DNA of 46,768 nucleotides from Clostridia bacterium. GTDB taxonomy: Bacteria; Bacillota; Clostridia; Oscillospirales; QAKW01. Of this stretch, positions 1 through 11,031 are shown in pieces; position 1 is the first letter of the stretch; every line of letters starts with the position of its first letter. The notes under the pieces are model-generated. The model did no database searches. It saw only the letters and a program-made list of their open reading frames with translations, and was not told where the DNA came from. The position numbers and the translations under genes are program-made. Location of the stretch: the NCBI GenBank assembly GCA_017436525.1, contig JAFSCX010000041.1, positions 1 through 46,768 of the forward strand, in the 5' to 3' direction.

Positions 1-381
1 AAAAACTCCTACGGAGATTTTTGACACGCTGGGAGACTTTCAAAAAAGAGTGCAGATTTCGTCGATCTGTTCTCGTCGGCGTTTTTTCGGGGTCCCCGAC
101 AAAACCGAAGTTTTATTGGGGAAAAGGAGGACCTAATGGTATAAGTGGATATTTTGCCATCATGCAAAATGGAACGGTTACCATTAGGTTTGACGCACGG
201 TAGAGAGCAGATCGACGAAAAGCAGAAAATTTTAATTGAAATCCGCATCGCCATGCGGATTTTTCCTTATAGCAAGAAAACAAAGAAAAAGAGTAGAGTT
301 TTTTTCCTTTACTGATTTATAGAATTTGCGGAATTCTTTTATTCTCTTATTCTCTGCGGTCTGTGCCTTTTTTGACAGTCT
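1..381 (+). repeat. Structured repeat, copy A (left-truncated by window edge)
   Basis: This is a non-coding composite repeat related to copies B and C, and in architecture to copy D. The main body runs from about 34 to 381 and is bounded by imperfect terminal inverted repeats, AGACTTTCAAAAAAG on the left and the complement of AGACTGTCAAAAAAG on the right. Inside are a stem made of CGATCTG near 63 and CAGATCG near 208, a cassette at its tip, and a second hairpin of CCGCAT and ATGCGG around 242-257. The cassette holds a hairpin (CCCC...GGGG, 94-121, loop CGAA), a purine box AAAAGGAG at 122-129 and an 11-bp palindrome arm pair at 131-141 and 179-189. Bases 1-30 are the right part of an accessory hairpin seen whole beside copy B. 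Short ORFs here are not convincing genes. Confidence 0.85.
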
Positions 382-383
382 GG

Positions 384-411
384 GCGCCTTGAGGCCTTGG
401 CCTCAAGGCGC
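384..411. other. Perfect 28-bp palindrome downstream of parC
   Basis: Arms GCGCCTTGAGGCC and its complement are separated by two bases, three bases beyond the end of repeat A and nine bases beyond the parC stop codon. The GC-rich hairpin could end the parE-parC transcript, but no clear U tract follows it on the minus strand, so intrinsic termination is only possible. The same placement next to a hairpin is seen for copies B and C. Confidence 0.6.
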
Positions 412-419
412 TGGTAATT

Positions 420-2627
420 TTAGAAGAGGCTTACTTGGTCGCTTTCCTTTTTATCCTGCTCCCGCAGCAGATGGCCTACTGCCGGTATATTCTTGGTGCG
501 ATAATAGGAAACGCTTTGGATTCCCGCCTCAGCCAAAGGTATGGCAGATGCAAGGATATTTTTCCCCTTTTGGGTCATGACGGTAACCCCTTGGGTATTT
601 TTGGTGGTCTTTTTGGGAATCAGCGCGGAATGGACAACCAATGCTTTTTGATTGGAGGAGAGCAGCAAAAGATCCTGCTCTTCTTTCAGGTGAAGCAGAG
701 CTGCCAAGGGCGCTTTATCAGAGCAAGCGTTGACCAAGCGGCGGCGCTTTGCTACCGTCTGATAAGCAGAGAGGGGCACTTTGCCCACCTTGCCGTTTTC
801 ATAGCAGAAACAGAGATCGCCGCTATAATCATCGGTGATGACCATGGCCACAACATTTTCATCGGCCTCCATCTCCAGCTTTGCAGGGAGATAATCGCCC
901 AGAAGGCTGGCTTTGGTATCCTCAAATTCATAGCCGCGGGTTTTATAAGCATTTTGCTTGGTGGTAAAGAAAATCAGCTCAGAGCGGTTGGAGGCCTCAA
1001 TCTGCAGGCGCAGATCATCGCCGTCTTTATATTTTTGCGCGCTGTTCATTCGAAGAGATTGAGGGGTGATCTTCTTGAGATAGCCCTCCTTGGAGAGAAA
1101 ATAGGTAACTGCATAGTCCTCAATCTGCTCCTCTTCGGTAATCTCTACGATCTGATCTTCATAAACCAGCTCGGTCTTGCGGGGGGTGGCATAGAGCTTT
1201 TTCACCCGCTTGAGATCCTGCTCGATCAGGCGGCGGATCTTGGTGCGGCTTTTTAAGATGCTCTCCATCTCTTCAATCTCTTTTTCAAGATCGGCGATCT
1301 CTTCCAAGCGATTCAGAATGTATTCCTTATTGAGATAGCGCAGCTTGATATTGGCGATATATTCGGCCTGAATCTCATCGATGCCGAAGCCGATCATCAA
1401 ATTGGGGACAACCTCTTCATCATGCTCGGTTTCCCGCACAATCTTGATGGCCTTATCAATATCCAAAAGAATCTTTTTAAGGCCCAGTAAAAGATGCAAT
1501 TTCTCTTTTGCCTTCTGCAAAGAGAAATAGGTCCGTCTTTTGATGGCTTCGCTGCGGAAGGCGATCCATTCCTCGATCAACTCGCGCACACCCAATACCT
1601 TGGGAGAGCCGCCGATCAATACATTGAAATTGCAGCCGAAGGTATCCTCCAAGGGGGTCATCTTAAAGAGCTTGGCCATTACCTTTTCGGCATCGGTGCC
1701 GCGCTTCATCTCGATGGAGATGCGCATACCGGTCTTATCCGACATATCTTTTACATCGTTGAGCTCCTTAAGCTTTCCTGCCTTAAAGAGCTCTACGATT
1801 TTATCAATGATGGCTTCTACCGTAGTGGTATAGGGGATCTCATTGATCCAGATGATATTGCCCTCTACCTCGTATTTTGCCCGCACGCGAATGGAGCCGC
1901 GGCCGGTCTCGTAGACTTCTTTGATCTGCGATTGATGGCAGAGCAGCTGGCCGCCGGTGGAAAAATCGGGGCCGGGGAGGGTCAGCTCCAGCGGATGCTC
2001 GGGATTTTCCATCAAGGCGATCACCGTATCGCAGACCTCACCCAAATTGAAGGAACAAATATTGGAAGCCATGCCCACCGCAATGCCCTGATTGGGGGTG
2101 GTGAGGATGGTGGGGAAGGAGACGGGCAGCAGGGTGGGCTCGGTGGTGGAATTATCATAGTTGGGGACAAAGTCCACCGTATCTTTATCAATATCTCCGA
2201 AAATCTCCTTGCAGATGGGCGCAAGCTTTGCTTCGGTATAGCGAGAGGCCGCGTAGGCCATATCTCTGGAATAGACTTTGCCGAAGTTGCCCTTGGATTC
2301 TACTAAGGGGAGGGGAAGGGCCTCGTTGCCGCGGGAAAGCCGCACCATGGTTTCGTAGATGGCGGCATCGCCATGGGGATTGAGCTTCATGGTCTGGCCC
2401 ACGATATTGGCGCTTTTAATCAGCCCGCCATTGAGCAGATTCATTTTATACATGGTATAAAGAAGCTTGCGGTGGGCAGGCTTGAGGCCGTCGATCTCGG
2501 GGATGGCGCGTGAGAGGATGACACTCATGGCATAAGGCATGTAGTTGGTCTCCAGAGTCTCCACCACATCTTTTAAGATCGGGGCTTTTTCAATATATAC
2601 TTTTTCTGTTGTCTTTTTCTTTTTCAT
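420..2627 (-). CDS. parC: Type IIA DNA topoisomerase subunit A (ParC/GyrA-like)
   Basis: This is the DNA cleavage and rejoining subunit of a type IIA topoisomerase, working with the ParE/GyrB-like product just upstream. The winged-helix core is clear. The catalytic tyrosine is Tyr130 in the motif ASRYTEAKL, and the quinolone-pocket region reads [10 protein letters not shown] around residues 83-92. At the position where most GyrA/ParC proteins have Ser there is Ala (Ala88), while the acidic residue four positions on (Glu92) is kept. A long acidic/basic coiled-coil segment (about 400-490) precedes a C-terminal region matching a beta-pinwheel. At 735 residues it is shorter than usual GyrA. The gap to parE is 23 bases, so the two form an operon. 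Calling it ParC rather than GyrA is inference; it belongs to a divergent clostridial pair and the genome probably has another gyrAB. Confidence 0.85.
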   Translation of the reverse strand: MKKKKTTEKVYIEKAPILKDVVETLETNYMPYAMSVILSRAIPEIDGLKPAHRKLLYTMYKMNLLNGGLIKSANIVGQTMKLNPHGDAAIYETMVRLSRGNEALPLPLVESKGNFGKVYSRDMAYAASRYTEAKLAPICKEIFGDIDKDTVDFVPNYDNSTTEPTLLPVSFPTILTTPNQGIAVGMASNICSFNLGEVCDTVIALMENPEHPLELTLPGPDFSTGGQLLCHQSQIKEVYETGRGSIRVRAKYEVEGNIIWINEIPYTTTVEAIIDKIVELFKAGKLKELNDVKDMSDKTGMRISIEMKRGTDAEKVMAKLFKMTPLEDTFGCNFNVLIGGSPKVLGVRELIEEWIAFRSEAIKRRTYFSLQKAKEKLHLLLGLKKILLDIDKAIKIVRETEHDEEVVPNLMIGFGIDEIQAEYIANIKLRYLNKEYILNRLEEIADLEKEIEEMESILKSRTKIRRLIEQDLKRVKKLYATPRKTELVYEDQIVEITEEEQIEDYAVTYFLSKEGYLKKITPQSLRMNSAQKYKDGDDLRLQIEASNRSELIFFTTKQNAYKTRGYEFEDTKASLLGDYLPAKLEMEADENVVAMVITDDYSGDLCFCYENGKVGKVPLSAYQTVAKRRRLVNACSDKAPLAALLHLKEEQDLLLLSSNQKALVVHSALIPKKTTKNTQGVTVMTQKGKNILASAIPLAEAGIQSVSYYRTKNIPAVGHLLREQDKKESDQVSLF

Positions 2628-2650
2628 ACTGACTCCAAACCGTTATTTTT

Positions 2651-4636
2651 TTAAGAAAGATCCAAGTCGTCCAGATAAAGATGGCCGTTTTCGGCGATAT
2701 AATCTTTTCTCCCCATAAGGTTGTCGCCCAAAAGGATGTCAAACATCTCGGCGGTTTCTTCCACTCCCGCAGGAGTTACCTTGATGAGGCGGCGGGTTTC
2801 GGGATTCATGGTCGTCTCCCACATCATGTCCGGCTCATTTTCACCAAGACCCTTGCTGCGCATGATCTTGATTTTATGGCCCTCCAGCTTTTGGAGAAGG
2901 GCCTCTTTTTCCTTTTCGGTATAGGCAAAGTAGGTTGCCTTTTTCGTCTGGTCGGTGATCTCAAAGAGGGGAGATTCCGCAATATAGACATAGCCTTCCT
3001 CAATGAGGGTGGGGGTCAGCCGATAGATCATGGTAAGGATCAGCGTGCGGATCTGGAATCCATCCACATCCGCATCGGTGCAGATGATGATCTTATTCCA
3101 TCTGAGGGCCGAAAGATCGAAGGCCTGCAGGCCTTTAGCCGTCTTTCCGCTGATCTCGACCCCGCAGCCCAAAACCTTCAAAAGATCGGTAATGATCTCG
3201 CTTTTGAAAATCTTGGTATAATCTGCCTTAAGGCAGTTGAGGATTTTACCGCGCACAGGCATAATCGCCTGAAAGAAGCTATCCCGCCCTTGCTTGCAAG
3301 AGCCCAGCGCCGAATCACCCTCCACGATATAAAGCTCTCTTTTAGCCACTTCTTTGGTCTGGCAATCCACAAACTTTGCAATGCGATTGGTCATATCAAT
3401 AGAGCCGGAGAGGGTCTTTTTAATATTGATCCGCTCTTTTTCGCTCTTCTCGCGGGCTCTTTTATTGACCAAGACCTGATTGGTGATTCGCTGGGCTTCG
3501 TTGGGATTCTCGATGAAATAGATTTTCAGATTCTGCCGCAGAAAATCGGTGGTACATTCTTGAATGAATTTATTGGTAATGCTCTTTTTGGTCTGATTTT
3601 CATAGGAGGTGATGGTGGAAAAACAGTTGGAGACAAAAAGCAAGCAATCGGAAATATCCGCAAAGGTAATTTTGCTCTCGCCTTTATTATATTTACCATT
3701 GTTTTTCAGATAGGCATCGATCTCTGCTACAAACGCATTTCGCAACGCCTTTTCCGGCGCACCGCCATGCTCCAAAAAGCTGGAGTTATGATAATATTCG
3801 ATCAGGTTGACCCGATTGGAAAAGGCCATGGCGCAGGAAAGCTTGACCTTATATTCGGGGCGGTCCTCCCGATCGCGGCCTTGCCGCTCATCCTGCCAGA
3901 ATACGGGGGCGGAAAGCCCATCCTCGCCCAGCAGCTCGCGGGTATAATCCATGATGCCTTCCTGATAGCAGTATTCTTTGGTCTCAAAGCCCTTCTCGGA
4001 CTCGTTTTTATAAATAAAGGTCAGCCCTGCATTGACCACTGCCTGCTTTTGAAGGATATCTTCATAGTAGGCACTATCTACTGCAATATCGGTAAAGACC
4101 TCCCGATCGGGCTTCCAGCGAATGATGGTGCCGGTCCGCTTTTGAGAGGCTTCCTCTTCCATCAGGCCGCCCTTATTATAGCCCTTTTCAAAATGGAGGG
4201 TATATTTCTTATTATCCCGATAGACCGTAACATCCATATATTCCGAGGAGAATTGGGTGGCGCAAGCACCAAGGCCGTTGAGGCCTAAGGAGTATTCATA
4301 GTTTTGCCCTTGGTTGGTATTATATTTACCGCCGGCATAGAGCTCGCAGAAGATCAGCTCCCAATTGAAGCGCTCCTCTCGCTGATTATAGCCCACCGGC
4401 ATACCGCGGCCGAAATCCTCTACCTCTACCGATTGATCTTTATAGCGGGTTACAATGATCTTCTTTCCGTGGCCTTCTCTGGCCTCATCAATGGAGTTGG
4501 AAAGGATCTCAAAGATGGCATGCTGGCAGCCGTCCAGCCCGTCGGAGCCGAAGATGACGCCCGGCCGCAGCCGCACCTTATCCGGGCCTTTTAATTGGAC
4601 GATACTCTCGTCGTTGTAGTCGTTTTTTCTTGCCAT
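2651..4636 (-). CDS. parE: Type IIA DNA topoisomerase subunit B (ParE/GyrB-like)
   Basis: This is the ATPase subunit partner of the downstream ParC-like protein. The GHKL ATP-binding fold is visible: the N-box segment ILSNSIDEA, the G1 box DFGRGMP and the second glycine loop GLNGLGACAT (typical GyrB has GGLHGVGAS, so it is divergent). The TOPRIM domain has EGDSALGSCKQGRD and DADVDGFQIRT, the Mg2+-binding acidic motifs, and SKGLGE near the C terminus. I place the start at the ATG giving MARKNDYND because AGGAGG lies five bases before it; an ATG six codons upstream has no such site. That gives 661 residues, normal for GyrB/ParE. A TTGACA/TATAAT promoter lies upstream and is divergent from the guaB promoter. 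Confidence 0.87.
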   Translation of the reverse strand: MARKNDYNDESIVQLKGPDKVRLRPGVIFGSDGLDGCQHAIFEILSNSIDEAREGHGKKIIVTRYKDQSVEVEDFGRGMPVGYNQREERFNWELIFCELYAGGKYNTNQGQNYEYSLGLNGLGACATQFSSEYMDVTVYRDNKKYTLHFEKGYNKGGLMEEEASQKRTGTIIRWKPDREVFTDIAVDSAYYEDILQKQAVVNAGLTFIYKNESEKGFETKEYCYQEGIMDYTRELLGEDGLSAPVFWQDERQGRDREDRPEYKVKLSCAMAFSNRVNLIEYYHNSSFLEHGGAPEKALRNAFVAEIDAYLKNNGKYNKGESKITFADISDCLLFVSNCFSTITSYENQTKKSITNKFIQECTTDFLRQNLKIYFIENPNEAQRITNQVLVNKRAREKSEKERINIKKTLSGSIDMTNRIAKFVDCQTKEVAKRELYIVEGDSALGSCKQGRDSFFQAIMPVRGKILNCLKADYTKIFKSEIITDLLKVLGCGVEISGKTAKGLQAFDLSALRWNKIIICTDADVDGFQIRTLILTMIYRLTPTLIEEGYVYIAESPLFEITDQTKKATYFAYTEKEKEALLQKLEGHKIKIMRSKGLGENEPDMMWETTMNPETRRLIKVTPAGVEETAEMFDILLGDNLMGRKDYIAENGHLYLDDLDLS

Positions 4637-4668
4637 GGAATCCTCCTGAATCATTTTTACAACTAAAT

Positions 4669-4698
4669 ATTATACTATATAATAATAGATTTTGTCAA
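4669..4698 (-). promoter_or_regulatory. Promoter of parE-parC
   Basis: On the minus strand TTGACA (4693-4698) and TATAAT (4669-4674) are separated by 18 bp, ending 32 bp before the chosen parE start. It faces away from the guaB promoter in the same intergenic region. Confidence 0.7.
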
Positions 4699-4746
4699 TC
4701 TTTGGATCGGCGGAACGGGATGTAGAGCTTTTTTATAAAAAAGTGC

Positions 4747-4775
4747 TTGCTTTATGAGAGCAAAAGATGTAGAAT
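4747..4775 (+). promoter_or_regulatory. Promoter of guaB-gatC-gatA
   Basis: TTGCTT (4747-4752) and TAGAAT (4770-4775) are spaced by 17 bp, about 40 bp upstream of guaB. No guanine-type riboswitch fits in the short leader. Confidence 0.65.
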
Positions 4776-4788
4776 AATACATTAATAA

Positions 4789-6572
<1,784 letters not shown>

Positions 6573-6584
6573 AGGAGCAATGCG

Positions 6585-8033
6585 ATGAATTTACACCTGA
6601 AATCCATTAAAGAGCTTCGCGCTCTTCTGGATGGGGGCGATATTACCGCCCAAGAGCTTACGCGCTATTATTTAGACCGCATTGAGGCGCTGGATCCTAA
6701 GCTCCGCGCCTATATTACCGTCAATACCGCCGCTATGGAGCAAGCGGAACGGGCGCAGGAGAAAATCAAAGCAGGCCTTGCGAAGCCGCTTACGGGAATC
6801 CCTCTCGGCTTGAAGGATAATATCTGCACCAAAGATCTGCGCACCACCTGCGCTTCCAAAATGCTTTCGGATTTTATTCCGGCTTATTCAGCGACCGTGG
6901 CGGAAAAATTAGAGGAGGCGGGGGCCATATTCCTCGGCAAGCTCAATATGGATGAATTTGCCATGGGCGCCACCACAACCACCTCCTATTTCGGCAATAC
7001 CATGAATCCCTATGATTTGGAGCGTGTCCCCGGCGGATCTTCCGGCGGCAGTGCTGCAGCAGTGGCCGCAGGGCTTTGCGTTGCGGCCTTGGGCAGCGAT
7101 ACCGGCGGCTCTATTCGCCAGCCGGCATCCTTTTGCGGCGTTACGGGCTTGAAGCCTACCTACGGCAGAGTCTCCCGCTATGGGCTTGTGGCATTCGCTT
7201 CTTCGCTGGATCAGATCGGGCCCATCGGAAAGAGCGCAAGAGATTGCGCTATTCTTTTGGATGCCATCTCCGGCAAAGATTCTAAGGATATGACCTCGAA
7301 GGAAAGCGCCCCTGTTTGCGAGCAGATGGGTCAGCTCATCGAAGGAAAGGTGATCGGCCTTCCTAAGGAATTTTTCCAAGAAGGCATGGATCAGCAAGTG
7401 AAGGATGCAGTGCTGAGCGCAGCGCAGCGATTTCAAGAGTTGGGCTGTATCATCAAGGAGGTTTCCCTTCCGTCCTTGGATCTGATGATCCCCGCTTATT
7501 ATTTGATCTCCTCTGCGGAAGCTGCCTCCAATCTTGCCCGATATGATGGTGTGCGCTATGGCCATAGAAGCCAAGAAGGTGCCACCTTTGAGCAGCAAAG
7601 AATTGCCGCTCGCAATGAAGGCTTCGGCAAAGAAGTCAAGCGCCGGATTCTTTTGGGCAATTATGCGCTTTCCGGCGGGTATTTTGAAGAATATTATAAA
7701 AAAGCATGCCTGATTCGGCGTAAAATCCAAAAAGAATACGAGGCAATTTTTGAAAGCTGCGATTGTATTCTGATCCCCACTGCCCCCACGGCCGCTTATA
7801 AGTTTTCGGAGCAGAGGGAGGATCCTGCCGCTTTGTATCTTGCCGATATTTATACTGTCGGTGCGAATATTGCGGGCTTGCCTGCGGTAACGACCACCTG
7901 CGGCTATACCAAGGAATGGATGCCCATCGGCATGAGCCTTGTGGGCAAAGCCTTTGCCGATGGTGAGATTCTGAATATGGCGGATGCATTTGAGCGCCGA
8001 TTCAATTATATTTTGAATGATTTTTGCTTGTAA
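6585..8033 (+). CDS. gatA: Asp-tRNA(Asn)/Glu-tRNA(Gln) amidotransferase subunit A
   Basis: This is the amidase subunit that releases ammonia from glutamine for tRNA-dependent amidation. The amidase-signature triad is complete: Lys77 in GIPLGLKDN, cis-Ser152 in the GGSSGGSAAA stretch and nucleophile Ser176 in GSDTGGSIR, spaced exactly as in characterised GatA. Length 482 is normal. An AAAGGAG site precedes the ATG. The gene is followed by the SRP RNA and not by gatB, whose product binds the tRNA; gatB must lie elsewhere or be missing. The -35 box of the SRP RNA promoter overlaps the gatA stop codon. Confidence 0.95.
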   Translation: MNLHLKSIKELRALLDGGDITAQELTRYYLDRIEALDPKLRAYITVNTAAMEQAERAQEKIKAGLAKPLTGIPLGLKDNICTKDLRTTCASKMLSDFIPAYSATVAEKLEEAGAIFLGKLNMDEFAMGATTTTSYFGNTMNPYDLERVPGGSSGGSAAAVAAGLCVAALGSDTGGSIRQPASFCGVTGLKPTYGRVSRYGLVAFASSLDQIGPIGKSARDCAILLDAISGKDSKDMTSKESAPVCEQMGQLIEGKVIGLPKEFFQEGMDQQVKDAVLSAAQRFQELGCIIKEVSLPSLDLMIPAYYLISSAEAASNLARYDGVRYGHRSQEGATFEQQRIAARNEGFGKEVKRRILLGNYALSGGYFEEYYKKACLIRRKIQKEYEAIFESCDCILIPTAPTAAYKFSEQREDPAALYLADIYTVGANIAGLPAVTTTCGYTKEWMPIGMSLVGKAFADGEILNMADAFERRFNYILNDFCL

Positions 8034-8056
8034 TCTTATTTAATATGTGTTAAAAT
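8028..8056 (+). promoter_or_regulatory. Promoter of the SRP RNA gene
   Basis: TTGTAA (8028-8033, overlapping the gatA stop) and TAAAAT (8051-8056) are separated by 17 bp. The predicted start near 8063 lies just before the closing stem of the SRP RNA. Confidence 0.65.
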
Positions 8057-8070
8057 AAAATAAGTTAGAG

Positions 8071-8236
8071 GAAACTGCCTTTATGAGGCAGCGCCTCCGA
8101 TGAGAGACGGGTGCGGCGCAATGGGCGTGCCGTGAACCATGTCAGGCGGGGAACCGAGCAGCATTAAGCGGACCTTCGTCTATGTGTGCCGAAGACCTGT
8201 TTTAAGTCGGCGGCGTTGTCTCATAAGGGCAGTTTC
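8071..8236 (+). ncRNA. ffs: Signal recognition particle RNA (4.5S/6S-like)
   Basis: This is the RNA core of the signal recognition particle, which binds Ffh and targets nascent membrane and secreted proteins. Domain IV is canonical: GTCAGG, a CGG-GGAA-CCG tetraloop stem, then AGCAGC (about 8141-8162). The 5' segment 8071-8087 pairs along 17 bases with 8220-8236, closing the molecule. The position between gatA and dnaX fits Bacillota, where ffs often lies directly upstream of dnaX. Exact ends are approximate; transcription may begin near 8063. No separate terminator is seen before dnaX, so the precursor may read through. Confidence 0.92.
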
Positions 8237-8257
8237 TTCATTTTTAAGGAGTGTATA

Positions 8258-9793
8258 ATGTATCAGGCTCTCTATCGGAAATATCGGCCGCTGACCTTTG
8301 AGGATGTGGTCGGTCAGGAGCATATAGTAAAGACCCTTCGGGCCCAGATCGGCGCGGGGAGTATTTCCCATGCCTATCTTTTCTGCGGCACCCGCGGAAC
8401 CGGCAAAACCACCTGCGCCAAAATTTTAGCGCGGGCGGTCAATTGCGCCATGCCTCATGAAGGAGATCCTTGCAATGAATGTCCCCAATGCTTAGGGATC
8501 TTAAATGAATCCACTATGGATGTGGTGGAGATTGATGCCGCCACCAATACCGGCGTGGGGGATGTGCGGGAATTGCGGGAAGAGCTGATTTATGCCCCCG
8601 CCTCCGGAAAATATCGGGTCTATATCATCGATGAGGTGCATATGCTCAGTACAGCGGCCTTCAATGCATTGCTGAAGACCTTGGAGGAGCCGCCTTCTCA
8701 TGTCATTTTTGTATTGGCAACTACCGAGATTCATAAAATCCCCGCCACCATCCTTTCCCGTTGCCAGCGCTTTGATTTTAAGCGCCTCTCTCCCGAGCTG
8801 ATTGCAGGGCGGCTGGAATATGTGGCCGAGCAGGAGGGCTTCAAGCTGGAGCGGGATGCGGCGTTGCTTCTTGCCCGCCTTGCCGATGGCGCTTTGCGGG
8901 ATGGCTTATCCCTTTTGGACCGTTGCCGCGATGGCAATGAGCCGGTTACCCTTCAGCGGGTAGAGCAGATTGTCGGCGTCATGGGCGGAGAGCAGCTGAT
9001 GGGCGCTGTGAGAATGGCGTGGAATCGGGATGCCGCAGGGCTCCTTCGCTTCTATCGGGATGCCCGCGAGCGCTATGCAGGCCCTGCTCAGCTGTTTGGC
9101 GATCTATGCGCCCTGCTCAGAGATCTTCTGATCTGCAGCGTTACCGAAGAGCCGGAAAAGCTGATCGAAGGGGATGCCAAAGAATTAAAAGAAAAAATCG
9201 CTCTCTCCAGAGAGCTTCCCACCGCCTGCATTGTGCGGATGATGCGCACCTTGCAGGATGGCATTTATGAACTTGGCAGAACAGCCGAAAAGAGCCTTTC
9301 TGCAGAGATGACCTTGATCTCCCTATGCCGAGAGGAATTGGGGGAGGATATTGCATCTCTGAGCGCGCGGATTGCGCGCTTGGAGCGCGGAATTCCCCCT
9401 ATGGCAGCGGCGGCCTCCGCTCCCGCGGCAGAGCCGAAAAAAGAGGCGGCGCCGGCTCCCTCCCAAGCGCCCAAAGCCAAGGAGCCTGCGGCAGAAATAT
9501 CCCAAGGGGAGGAATGTCCCTTTTGGGAGCCGATGAAGGAATGTCTGCCCGATATGGGCCGCGCCAACCTTTTGGGATTTTTATTGGATATCAAGCCCTC
9601 TCTGGCGGGGGATCGGCTGATCCTTTCCAGCGAGCAGAGTATTTGCATCGAATTTTTGAATAAGCCTGAAAATAAAGCGGCGCTGCAGGAAGCGGCAAGC
9701 CGCGCGGCAGGCAGAGGAATTTTGGTGGAATTGAGGCAATCTGAGCCTGCAATGGCGGAGGATGACCCCATGAACGAGCTATTAAATTTATAA
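8258..9793 (+). CDS. dnaX: DNA polymerase III subunit gamma/tau
   Basis: This clamp-loader ATPase of the replisome loads the beta clamp and links polymerases. The N-terminal AAA+ domain has Walker A GTRGTGKTT, a zinc module of four cysteines (Cys-x8-Cys-x2-Cys-x2-Cys from VNCAMPHEGDPC), Walker B IDEVHMLS and the SRC arginine-finger motif. An Ala/Pro/Lys-rich linker (about residues 375-415) leads to a short tau-like C-terminal domain. I start at the ATG giving MYQALYRKYRPLTF, the family's normal N terminus, preceded by AAGGAG; a longer frame opening at 8186 runs through the SRP RNA and is rejected. The product is 511 residues. It is followed at 12 bases by ybaB and then recR, the usual set. 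Confidence 0.95.
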   Translation: MYQALYRKYRPLTFEDVVGQEHIVKTLRAQIGAGSISHAYLFCGTRGTGKTTCAKILARAVNCAMPHEGDPCNECPQCLGILNESTMDVVEIDAATNTGVGDVRELREELIYAPASGKYRVYIIDEVHMLSTAAFNALLKTLEEPPSHVIFVLATTEIHKIPATILSRCQRFDFKRLSPELIAGRLEYVAEQEGFKLERDAALLLARLADGALRDGLSLLDRCRDGNEPVTLQRVEQIVGVMGGEQLMGAVRMAWNRDAAGLLRFYRDARERYAGPAQLFGDLCALLRDLLICSVTEEPEKLIEGDAKELKEKIALSRELPTACIVRMMRTLQDGIYELGRTAEKSLSAEMTLISLCREELGEDIASLSARIARLERGIPPMAAAASAPAAEPKKEAAPAPSQAPKAKEPAAEISQGEECPFWEPMKECLPDMGRANLLGFLLDIKPSLAGDRLILSSEQSICIEFLNKPENKAALQEAASRAAGRGILVELRQSEPAMAEDDPMNELLNL

Positions 9794-9805
9794 GGAGAAA
9801 TAAAA

Positions 9806-10153
9806 ATGAAGGCAAGATTACCGGAAGGTTATAATATGAAGCAGGGCGATATGATGCGCCGTGTGCAGAAAATGCAGGAAGATATGCAAAATGCCCAGCA
9901 GGAGGTAGAAGCTTCTGTATTTGAAGCGGCTGCAGGCGGCGGAGCAGTGGCAGTCAAGGTAACCGGTAAAAAAGAGTTGGTAGAGGTAAAGATTCAGCCC
10001 GAGGTAGTGGATCCCGATGATGTGGAGATGCTGGAGGATCTGATCGTTGCCGCTGTCAATGAAGGAATGAAGCAGGCAGATGCTGCAATGGAGCAGAAGA
10101 TGGGCGCTATCACTGGCGGGCTGAATATCCCCGGTATGGGCGGTCTTTTCTAA
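9806..10153 (+). CDS. ybaB: YbaB/EbfC nucleoid-associated protein
   Basis: This small DNA-binding protein is conserved between dnaX and recR in many bacteria, where it forms tweezer-like dimers on DNA. The 115-residue product has the family pattern: a helical first half ([20 protein letters not shown]), a central beta segment ([21 protein letters not shown]) and a C-terminal helix ending in a Gly/Met-rich tail ([12 protein letters not shown]). The start follows AAGGAGA. The role in recombination or nucleoid structure is from the family; its exact function is not settled. Confidence 0.9.
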   Translation: MKARLPEGYNMKQGDMMRRVQKMQEDMQNAQQEVEASVFEAAAGGGAVAVKVTGKKELVEVKIQPEVVDPDDVEMLEDLIVAAVNEGMKQADAAMEQKMGAITGGLNIPGMGGLF

Positions 10154-10162
10154 GATAAAAGT

Positions 10163-10762
10163 ATGCCGAATATTGAGCAGTTAAATAAATTGATCGGGCA
10201 GTTTGGGAAGCTGCCGGGCGTTGGCGCAAAGACCGCCCAGAAGATGGCCTATTTCATGCTTGCCCAGCCGGATTCGGCGGTCAAGGAATTCGCTGATACC
10301 CTTCTGAAGTCGCGGGATCTCATTCGCTGCTGCCCCCATTGCCAGAATCTGACCGACCGCCCCCTTTGCCCCATCTGCGCAGATCCAAAGCGCCAAAAGA
10401 GCGCCATTTGCGTGGTGGAAAAGCCGGAGGATGTGGAGGCGATGGAGCGCACCCGTACCTTTACGGGGACTTATCATGTCCTCCATGGCTTGATTTCGCC
10501 TGTCAATGGAATCGGCGCCGATCAGCTTCGGATCCGCGAACTTTTGCATCGGGTTGCGGAAGAAGAGATCGAGGAGGTAATCCTTGCCACCTCCCCGAAT
10601 GTGGAAGGGCAGGCGACCGCCCTCTATCTCAATAAATTGATCAAACCGTTTGGTGTGCGGGTTACAGGCCTTGCCCTCGGAATCCCCGTGGGCGGCACCT
10701 TGGAATATGCCGATAGCCTGACATTGACCCGCGCCATGGAGAATAGGAGGACTTTTGAATGA
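10163..10762 (+). CDS. recR: Recombination protein RecR
   Basis: RecR is the recombination mediator that works with RecO (and RecF) to load RecA on gapped DNA. Seen here are the N-terminal helix-hairpin-helix (LIGQFGKLPGVGAKTAQKMA), the four-cysteine zinc finger (CCPHC...CPIC, residues about 54-72), a TOPRIM domain beginning ICVVEKPEDVEAME and the C-terminal Walker-B-like GIPVGGTLEYADSLTL. The 199-residue length is typical. There is no strong ribosome site nine bases after ybaB, so coupling to ybaB translation is likely. The stop overlaps the next start by ATGA. Confidence 0.96.
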   Translation: MPNIEQLNKLIGQFGKLPGVGAKTAQKMAYFMLAQPDSAVKEFADTLLKSRDLIRCCPHCQNLTDRPLCPICADPKRQKSAICVVEKPEDVEAMERTRTFTGTYHVLHGLISPVNGIGADQLRIRELLHRVAEEEIEEVILATSPNVEGQATALYLNKLIKPFGVRVTGLALGIPVGGTLEYADSLTLTRAMENRRTFE

Positions 10763-11013
10763 ATACCTACCGTCCCAGAGGCGTTTGCTCTCAAAATATT
10801 CAATTTGATGTAGCAGAGGACGGAACCATCCATCATGTATCCTTTATGGGTGGATGCAACGGAAATTTGCAGGGCATCGGCGCATTGGTGGAGGGGATGG
10901 AGCTTGAGGAAGCAATTCGCAGGCTTTCCGGCATTAAATGCGGCTGGAAGGAAACCTCCTGCCCCGACCAACTTGCGCAGGCTTTAGCAAAATATAGAGA
11001 AGAACATTTATAA
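10759..11013 (+). CDS. TSCPD-domain protein (TIGR03905-like)
   Basis: This 84-residue protein carries the family's namesake motif ETSCPDQLAQAL near the C terminus and the pattern GGCNGNLQGIGALVEGM in the middle. Related domains occur at the C termini of some vitamin-B12-dependent ribonucleotide reductases and as stand-alone small proteins in Clostridia. Function is unknown; four cysteines (positions about 10, 34, 55 and 62) could bind metal. It overlaps recR by four bases and is 18 bases before the phosphohexomutase, so it belongs to the dnaX operon. Confidence 0.8.
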   Translation: MNTYRPRGVCSQNIQFDVAEDGTIHHVSFMGGCNGNLQGIGALVEGMELEEAIRRLSGIKCGWKETSCPDQLAQALAKYREEHL

Positions 11014-11031
11014 TTATAAGGAGGAATACCC

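Noticed and set aside
9..254. 81-codon frame on the minus strand with a near-identical relative in repeat B (30746-30991, plus strand)
   Set aside because: The similarity follows from the DNA repeat itself. The frames cross hairpin arms, have no convincing RBS, and are broken in copies C and D.
34..381. Repeat A-C as classical MITEs with target duplications
   Set aside because: A has GGG on both sides, but B and C show no matching flanking duplication, so transposition by a cut-and-paste element is not demonstrated.
2681..4288. Long open frame (535 codons) opposite parE
   Set aside because: It is antisense to a well-supported gene, lacks recognisable domains and reflects codon-composition shadows.
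8186..8257. Upstream extension of dnaX
   Set aside because: It would translate the 3' half of the SRP RNA; the ATG at 8258 has AAGGAG and gives the normal N terminus.
9430..9440. Six-A run in the dnaX linker as a programmed frameshift site
   Set aside because: The zero frame is AAA AAA after CCG, which does not give the A_AAA_AAG slippery heptamer, and the shifted frame runs on without a prompt stop.
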